Origin: Porphyromonadaceae bacterium UBA4702
GTDB taxonomy: Bacteria > Bacteroidota > Bacteroidia > Bacteroidales > Muribaculaceae
DNA: 10,278 nucleotides
Assembly (NCBI GenBank): GCA_002404675.1
Contig: DHKE01000079.1
Coordinates: 1 to 10,278, forward strand
Direction: 5' to 3'
The position numbers were made by a program, and so were the translations under genes. The notes below the pieces were generated by a model. The model had not been told where the DNA came from and searched no databases. It saw only the letters and a list, made by a program, of their open reading frames with translations. Of the stretch, positions 5,854 through 10,278 are shown piece after piece (the first letter of the stretch is position 1; each line of letters starts with the position of its first letter).

Positions 5854-8028
5854 TCAGTTTCTTTTGCGGACGGCACGCACACGCTTGTTCTGCATACGGT
5901 CTGACGTGTACGCCGCGCCGTTCCACGACTTTGCATTCGCATTGTCGTTGACCGCCGTCGAAGACCAGAAGTCGCCGCCTGACATCTCCGTGCTGCCCTC
6001 GCCGAACATCAGCCCGCTGACAGCATCGAACTGCCCGCTCGCCGGCAGATACCACTTGACTTCATCTGCCGAGAGCTGCTTGATTGAGTATGTGTAGGCA
6101 CCGCTGTTGTTTTGAAGCCGCTCAAGCGTAAACTTGTTCTTGCGCAAGCATATGCCAGCGGCATAGTCCGAGACACTCGCCGTTGAGCCGCTTTGGCTCA
6201 CTATCACGAAGCCCTTGTCGAGAAGCCATTTCTCTATGCTTATGGCGTTTGCGCCAGAGAATGTGTAGAGTGCATACGTATTGGCGAGTCCATCCGACAA
6301 TGAGCCAGCATTTGTCACATTATTGACCTTGGAATAGTCGAGGCTAAATGTCAGATAGTCGGAATGGAACACTTTGGGAGCAGATATATCCGTGACAAAA
6401 TCGGGGTATTCTGCATCCCATAATATGTCGAGTCCTCCGCCAGTGCGCAGTTCCATCTTTATCAGCCAAGCATCCACGGCGCCCATCTTTTCCTTGCTGC
6501 GCAAGGTCACTTTGCGGTCCCATTTGAAGCCGTAGGGGAATGTTTTCTCATTGTTTACATCCTCCTCGATGCACTCCCAGCCGATGCCGTTTGCATCCCA
6601 GTTGGGGTGATGCTGCGTGATCGTCCAACGGCGGTGTTCCACGTTTGGATATTTGGTCGGGTACAGCTCGAGGGTTATCGTACGGTCGGTGTCGCCGGCG
6701 TTCTCCTCGAGGAAAAGATAAGCCACACCGGTTACATTGCGCCCGTCGCCTGTCACCTTGATTGTTCGCTCGCCGTCTATTTTGGCCTCTTTGCAGTACT
6801 CCCTGTAATTATCGTCATTCTCAAGCCAGTATCCGGACTTCTCAAAGGGCGTAAGGTTGTTCTTCCCGGCGCGGAGAGTAGCGTATGAAACCGCATCGCC
6901 AGTTATCTCGAGCGTCCAGCCGCCATCCTTGTCCAGATTTGCATTCGTGAAGTTGATGCGCAATATATCGTAATGCGCATCAGCATAACGAGGATTGTCT
7001 GTTTCATCGAAGAACAGCATGTAGTCCGGGGTGATGCTGAGTACGTATGTGTGCGTCTGCCCCATCAGCCATTCGCCGGAGAGTTCCGCCGTGAGGGTCT
7101 TCTCGCCGCGCACTGCATCGTCAAAGACGACAGTCATCCGGACTGCAGCCTTGCCGCCGGCTGCTGCGAGCTGCTGCGGCAGCATCAGGAGCGTGTTGTC
7201 GCCGCCGATGAGCTCCTGCCCTTCGGAGCCGTCAACCGCCAGATTGGGCGCGACCGCGAACGAGCCGGCATCGCCGCAGTCCGTCCATGCGCCTCCGGCC
7301 AAGTCATATTCAGCAGACGAATAGACATTCTCGAAAGTGACGCTCTTCAGCGTGCCGGCGGGCATGGTCTTGCCCGTCTTGATTTTGATGCCCGAAAGCA
7401 AGTGCTTGAACGTCAACGGCACGGGGGCGTGCTTGCCGCCGGCCTTGTGCTGCACATTGCTTGTGGCGAGCATGAGGTCCTGCTGATGCGCTACATCTGA
7501 CGGCACTTTATACTGGAGTTTCATATAGTCCGGCGTTGGCGCCGTCAGACCGTTGGCAGCAGAAGGGAACACAGCGTAAAAACCGAAATCCATATCGCGC
7601 TGCGGCCAGTAATAAGTATTGTCGGCACGGTAGACATCATCAACGCGGGCATACTGTTCGCCGTCGATGTAGAACTTGTCCTTGCCGCCTTCGTTGACGT
7701 AAGCGTAGCAGTCGAACCCGGTCAAGTCCGCGACGCCGGTTATCTGAGTGCCTCTGGTGGCGGCGGAGCCGGTGTTGATGCCGTCTGTGATTTCCGTCCG
7801 CATGCATAGTGTGTCGGCAGAGCACGCAGCCCGCAGCACATACTGGTTGCCGTCGGAGCGTGTGCCGTCGCTGTTCTGCCCCTGATCGAGGCGAAAGCAT
7901 ACATAATCTACAGGTGCAGACGGATCTGTGATGTCGACATCGTCATTGCTGCACGAAAACAACAGAGCCGAGCCTGTGACAGCGGCAACTGCCCATAATC
8001 CTTTGATATGTAATTTCATACTGTGCAT
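5854..8028 (-). CDS. Fimbrillin-family lipoprotein with C-terminal Lcl/DUF1566-like domain, putative pilus tip
   Basis: The 724-aa protein begins with a lipoprotein signal ending LLFSC (C26; F at -2 is unusual), followed by SNDDVD, an acidic stretch of the kind that sends Bacteroidota lipoproteins to the surface. An AATRGTQ segment (R92) matches the TR[A/G] processing site of type V pilins. Fimbrillin-like features follow: NTYYWPQRDMDFGFYAVFP, FKHLLS (207-212), and MGQTHTYVLSI near 325. A middle beta-rich part ends in WTITQHHPNW, possibly BACON-like (weak). The C-terminal 67 residues (658-724) contain KWYLPASGQF, FWSST (687-691) and VRAVR (717-721), the pattern of Lcl C-terminal/DUF1566 domains. 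It is the last gene of the operon. The start could also be Met4 (8019), which gives the usual M-K signal start. The precise role is inference. Confidence 0.88.
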   Translation of the reverse strand: MHSMKLHIKGLWAVAAVTGSALLFSCSNDDVDITDPSAPVDYVCFRLDQGQNSDGTRSDGNQYVLRAACSADTLCMRTEITDGINTGSAATRGTQITGVADLTGFDCYAYVNEGGKDKFYIDGEQYARVDDVYRADNTYYWPQRDMDFGFYAVFPSAANGLTAPTPDYMKLQYKVPSDVAHQQDLMLATSNVQHKAGGKHAPVPLTFKHLLSGIKIKTGKTMPAGTLKSVTFENVYSSAEYDLAGGAWTDCGDAGSFAVAPNLAVDGSEGQELIGGDNTLLMLPQQLAAAGGKAAVRMTVVFDDAVRGEKTLTAELSGEWLMGQTHTYVLSITPDYMLFFDETDNPRYADAHYDILRINFTNANLDKDGGWTLEITGDAVSYATLRAGKNNLTPFEKSGYWLENDDNYREYCKEAKIDGERTIKVTGDGRNVTGVAYLFLEENAGDTDRTITLELYPTKYPNVEHRRWTITQHHPNWDANGIGWECIEEDVNNEKTFPYGFKWDRKVTLRSKEKMGAVDAWLIKMELRTGGGLDILWDAEYPDFVTDISAPKVFHSDYLTFSLDYSKVNNVTNAGSLSDGLANTYALYTFSGANAISIEKWLLDKGFVIVSQSGSTASVSDYAAGICLRKNKFTLERLQNNSGAYTYSIKQLSADEVKWYLPASGQFDAVSGLMFGEGSTEMSGGDFWSSTAVNDNANAKSWNGAAYTSDRMQNKRVRAVRKRN

Positions 8029-8083
8029 TTTGCAAGTTTTTTACTGGCGCATGCTGGTGCGCGTCATTGTTTGGTTTGGCGGA

Positions 8084-8109
8084 TGCAGGGAGATGTCCCG
8101 CTCCCTGCA
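8084..8109 (-). other. Stem-loop between fimbrillin and putative tip gene
   Basis: TGCAGGGAG (8084-8092) and CTCCCTGCA (8101-8109) form a perfect 9-bp stem with an 8-nt loop in the 129-nt spacer 8029-8157. No T-run follows on either strand, so it is not a standard terminator. It may be an RNA processing, stability or attenuation element that lowers expression of the downstream tip gene. A smaller stem (GCGCA/TGCGC, 8047-8062) lies closer to that gene. I see no TAnnTTTG promoter in the spacer. Confidence 0.5.
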
Positions 8110-8157
8110 CCCTATTAACCCCATTGAGGGGGCGGTTCTCTTGTTAAGCCGTTGTCA

Positions 8158-9117
8158 TTATACTTCCGGTATTGTCACAGTGCCGGCGTTGTCTTCTCCC
8201 CAAGCCTCAACATCAGCAACAGTGAACTCGATAGGCTCGAGGTCATCGAGTGTGTTTCCTGCGCTGAGAGTTGCGGTAAAGTTGTATGAGTAGCCGCGCT
8301 GGAATTCGGTTGCCGGCAGGGTGACAGTGAAGTCCTTCGACTTCACGAGTGTTGAGCCGGTGTATACCTTGGCGGTGAAAGTCACGGTATATGCGCAGCT
8401 GTTCGGGATGAGGAAGTTGTAGTCAGACCCTATATTTGCGCCCTGTGCCACGTTTGTGCCGGCAACAGTGTAAGGAATTGCGAGCGTGTTGGCCTCACCG
8501 ACAGTCCAGGTGTTTGCGCCGAGATCCATTGTGCCGCTGTTGTGGGCATTGGTTATCTTGACATCGCTGATCACCATGCTCATGTTGCTATTCGGGAATG
8601 AATTGACAAAGGTGAACTTCACGCGAGAGAGCAGGTGCTTGAATGTGAAGGGCACGGGGACATTGCCTGTCGCCAGACCGGTTGCGGTTGCGGAAGCCAC
8701 GCAGAAGTCGGTTGTGCCGTTGTTTGTGAACGAAACCGTACCAGCCTCGCCTGTCGGGAGGTTGCCCGTCGGCGCTGTGAAGGTATAGTCAGCAGCATAG
8801 GGGGCGAATGCCTGGAACCAATAGCTCTTGCCGGCTACCCAATACTGCGTGTTGTTGTATGTCCAGCCGCTGCCCGCATTGGTTACTGCTTCATTGTCAA
8901 ACAGCTTGCCGTTCATGTTCTCTACATAGCCATAGACGCCAAAGCCGCCTTTTTCAGCAATGTTTTCCGTGGTGAGCGCGTCTGCGCGGGTAGCGTTGTC
9001 GACGAATGTCGAGAATGAGATAGCGTTGTTGCTCTTGGGCTGTTCTACCACCTCATCGTTGGAGCAGCTTGCGAGCATTGCAAGCGCTGCAACTCCGATA
9101 AATAATGTTTTCTTCAT
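8158..9117 (-). CDS. Fimbrillin family protein (type V pilus subunit, lipoprotein precursor)
   Basis: The 319-aa protein has a clean lipoprotein signal (MKKTLFIGVAALAMLASC, C18) followed by SNDEVVE, a likely surface-export signal. NATRA at 41-45 (R44) matches the site where type V pilin precursors are cut by an arginine-specific protease before strand-exchange polymerisation. YWVAGKSYWFQAFAP and FTFKHLLSRVKFTF (from about 157; K160, H161) are typical fimbrillin blocks. RGYSYNFTATL and the C-terminal strand EFTVADVEAWGED follow. The length fits a shaft or accessory subunit. It is paralogous to the next gene upstream in the operon, 41 nt away. Alternating beta-strand residues and abundant Asn/Thr suit an extracellular beta-sandwich. 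The ATG at 9117 is the only start that leaves an intact signal peptide. Confidence 0.92.
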   Translation of the reverse strand: MKKTLFIGVAALAMLASCSNDEVVEQPKSNNAISFSTFVDNATRADALTTENIAEKGGFGVYGYVENMNGKLFDNEAVTNAGSGWTYNNTQYWVAGKSYWFQAFAPYAADYTFTAPTGNLPTGEAGTVSFTNNGTTDFCVASATATGLATGNVPVPFTFKHLLSRVKFTFVNSFPNSNMSMVISDVKITNAHNSGTMDLGANTWTVGEANTLAIPYTVAGTNVAQGANIGSDYNFLIPNSCAYTVTFTAKVYTGSTLVKSKDFTVTLPATEFQRGYSYNFTATLSAGNTLDDLEPIEFTVADVEAWGEDNAGTVTIPEV

Positions 9118-9158
9118 CTTGTATGTTATGTTTGATGTTGTTGTTTTTCAGCTTCTTG

Positions 9159-10178
9159 TTACTCTGTGGGAGCAGTTACAGGCACATCTGTGTTGCCGCC
9201 GTCAACGAAACCGTTCACGCCTGTTACCTCAAATTCGATAGGACGGAGTTCGGTAACCGGGTCTACGTTGCTTGCATCGATTTTTGCAGTGAAGTTGTAG
9301 CTGTAACCGCGCAGCATGTTGACTGCGGGAACAGTGACAGTGTGGTTGTAAGTGCCGGCGAGGTGGCCGCCCTGATACAGCTCGACAGTGAATGTGAGAT
9401 TGTATGCGCGGTTGGCAGAAATCATGTACTTGGTGCCGGTTGCGCCCTGGCCGCCCTTGGCTGCTATGTGGCTGTTGGTGTTTCCTTCGCCGTCTACGAC
9501 AGCATAGTCGTCAAAGGCGAGCGTGAATGTGCCGTTGCCGCATACCCAAGCAGGGGCGGCGACATTGAGGTCGAGTGTGCCGTCGGCAACTGCATCGGTG
9601 ATTTTCACGTCCTTGACCACGATAGTGGCGAGCGAGTTGTTGAAGTCGTTCTGGAAAGTGAACTTCACGCGAGAGAGCTGGTGGTCAAATGTGAAGCCGA
9701 CCTTGCTCATAGTCGTTGACTCGCAGAGTATGCTCGGCTTCCAGGCATAGAGCAGGTCCTGCTCGCCGTTGGCGGCCTCGTTGTTGAAGGAGAGCGTGCC
9801 GCCGCCAAGGTAGCTGTCAGCAGTCTCGGTGATGGGGGCGTATGTCCAGTGTGCGCCAGTCACGGGTGCGACTGCGGAGAACCAGTATGTGTTGACCGGA
9901 GTCCAGTACTGCAGGTTCTCGTATTCCCATTCGCCCGTAGTCTCGTTCTTGGTGACTGTCTCACCGGCGAAAACTACACCAGCGGGGTTGCCCATGAAGG
10001 CATAGACATTGAAGTCCTCGATGTTCGCTGCTGTGATGTCAGTGGCGCGGGTGGAATTGTTCACAAACGCATTGTCAAATGAGACAGCGCTGCTCTTGGG
10101 CATTGCTACCGGTTCCTCATTGGAACAGCTTGCCAGTACGGCTGCGGCTGCGCAGCCGAGAAAAATAAGTTTTCTCAT
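9159..10178 (-). CDS. Fimbrillin family protein (type V pilus subunit, lipoprotein precursor)
   Basis: This 339-aa paralogue of the neighbouring 319-aa fimbrillin has lipobox VLASC (C18), then SNEEPV, and an NSTRA processing site with R44 at the same position as in its neighbour. Shared blocks are YWTPVNTYWFSAVAP, FDHQLSRVKFTF (164-175) and RGYSYNFTAKI, and the C-terminus ends in a beta-rich segment with VNGFVDGGN. A 21-nt stretch encoding the SRVKFTF region is identical at DNA level in the two genes. The loops and the segment between the YW and FDH motifs differ strongly, so the two are probably different pilus components rather than redundant copies. The ATG at 10178 follows an A/T-rich leader without SD. 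Upstream spacing to the previous stop is 67 nt, so it is probably within a longer operon. Confidence 0.92.
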   Translation of the reverse strand: MRKLIFLGCAAAAVLASCSNEEPVAMPKSSAVSFDNAFVNNSTRATDITAANIEDFNVYAFMGNPAGVVFAGETVTKNETTGEWEYENLQYWTPVNTYWFSAVAPVTGAHWTYAPITETADSYLGGGTLSFNNEAANGEQDLLYAWKPSILCESTTMSKVGFTFDHQLSRVKFTFQNDFNNSLATIVVKDVKITDAVADGTLDLNVAAPAWVCGNGTFTLAFDDYAVVDGEGNTNSHIAAKGGQGATGTKYMISANRAYNLTFTVELYQGGHLAGTYNHTVTVPAVNMLRGYSYNFTAKIDASNVDPVTELRPIEFEVTGVNGFVDGGNTDVPVTAPTE

Positions 10179-10245
10179 AAGTAAAAGTTATTTTGTTATT
10201 GTCGTATATTGCTTGTTTATATGATGTTTTGGGTTTGTATGGTGA

Positions 10246-10278
10246 TTACATGTCTATGGGTATGTCCTCGTATTCGCC
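10246..10278 (-). CDS. C-terminal end of an unidentified upstream gene (partial)
   Basis: On the minus strand the last 33 nt read GEYEDIPIDM followed by TAA (10248-10246). The frame is open to the window edge, and the position just upstream of the fimbrillin fits another gene of the same operon. Ten residues are too few to name a family. The 67-nt spacer to the next ATG is AT-rich and shows no full promoter. Confidence 0.5.
   Translation of the reverse strand, partial: GEYEDIPIDM

Noticed and set aside
6973..7500. 175-codon plus-strand frame opposite the putative tip gene
   Set aside because: It is a shadow frame of the fimbrillin-like coding sequence, without motifs or a plausible start context.
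10183..10190. TAACTTTT on the minus strand as a promoter of the first fimbrillin
   Set aside because: The last base misses the consensus, there is no TTTG about 20 nt upstream, and the start would fall almost at the ATG.

Overview
The window looks like a chromosome segment of a GC-rich member of the Bacteroidales, perhaps Muribaculaceae-like; the family-level guess is weak. Three things support this: promoters of the Bacteroidota type (TTTG, about 20 nt, TAnnTTTG), start codons without clear Shine-Dalgarno sequences, and a cluster of type V pilus (fimbrillin) lipoproteins. The protein sequences of the conserved genes fit as well.

Left part (1-5595). A tRNA gene on the minus strand is cut by the window edge. 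Its promoter is interleaved with a plus-strand promoter that probably drives purB (adenylosuccinate lyase). A hairpin with a short T-run follows purB. Next comes a tight plus-strand cluster: a long-form queA-like gene, aroA (GTG start, 4-nt overlap with queA), a small membrane-anchored protein with a CCGxHxxC motif, and a DUF1016/YhcG-type PDDEXK nuclease 5 nt downstream. The first genes serve purine synthesis, tRNA queuosine modification and the shikimate pathway. The nuclease is an accessory-type gene attached to the end of this housekeeping operon. It has a GC-poorer middle part containing a perfect 28-bp palindrome, a second inverted repeat and short direct repeats.

Middle (5596-5853). 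This 258-nt spacer lies between converging transcripts. It holds a convincing intrinsic terminator for the minus-strand operon and no gene that I can support.

Right part (5854-10278, all minus strand, transcribed from right to left). The order is: the last ten codons of an unidentified gene, two paralogous fimbrillin-family lipoproteins (339 and 319 aa), and a 724-aa fimbrillin-like lipoprotein ending in an Lcl/DUF1566-like domain. The three lipoproteins share signal peptides with a lipidation cysteine, acidic residues after that cysteine, a TR[A/G] processing site and an F-[KD]-H-x-L-S motif. The likely product is a surface pilus in which the two small proteins are shaft or accessory subunits and the large one is an adhesive tip. 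The operon promoter lies outside the window.

I see no insertion sequence, CRISPR array, rRNA or origin. The best candidates for something unusual are the structured segment inside the DUF1016 gene and the lectin-like-ended putative tip protein.
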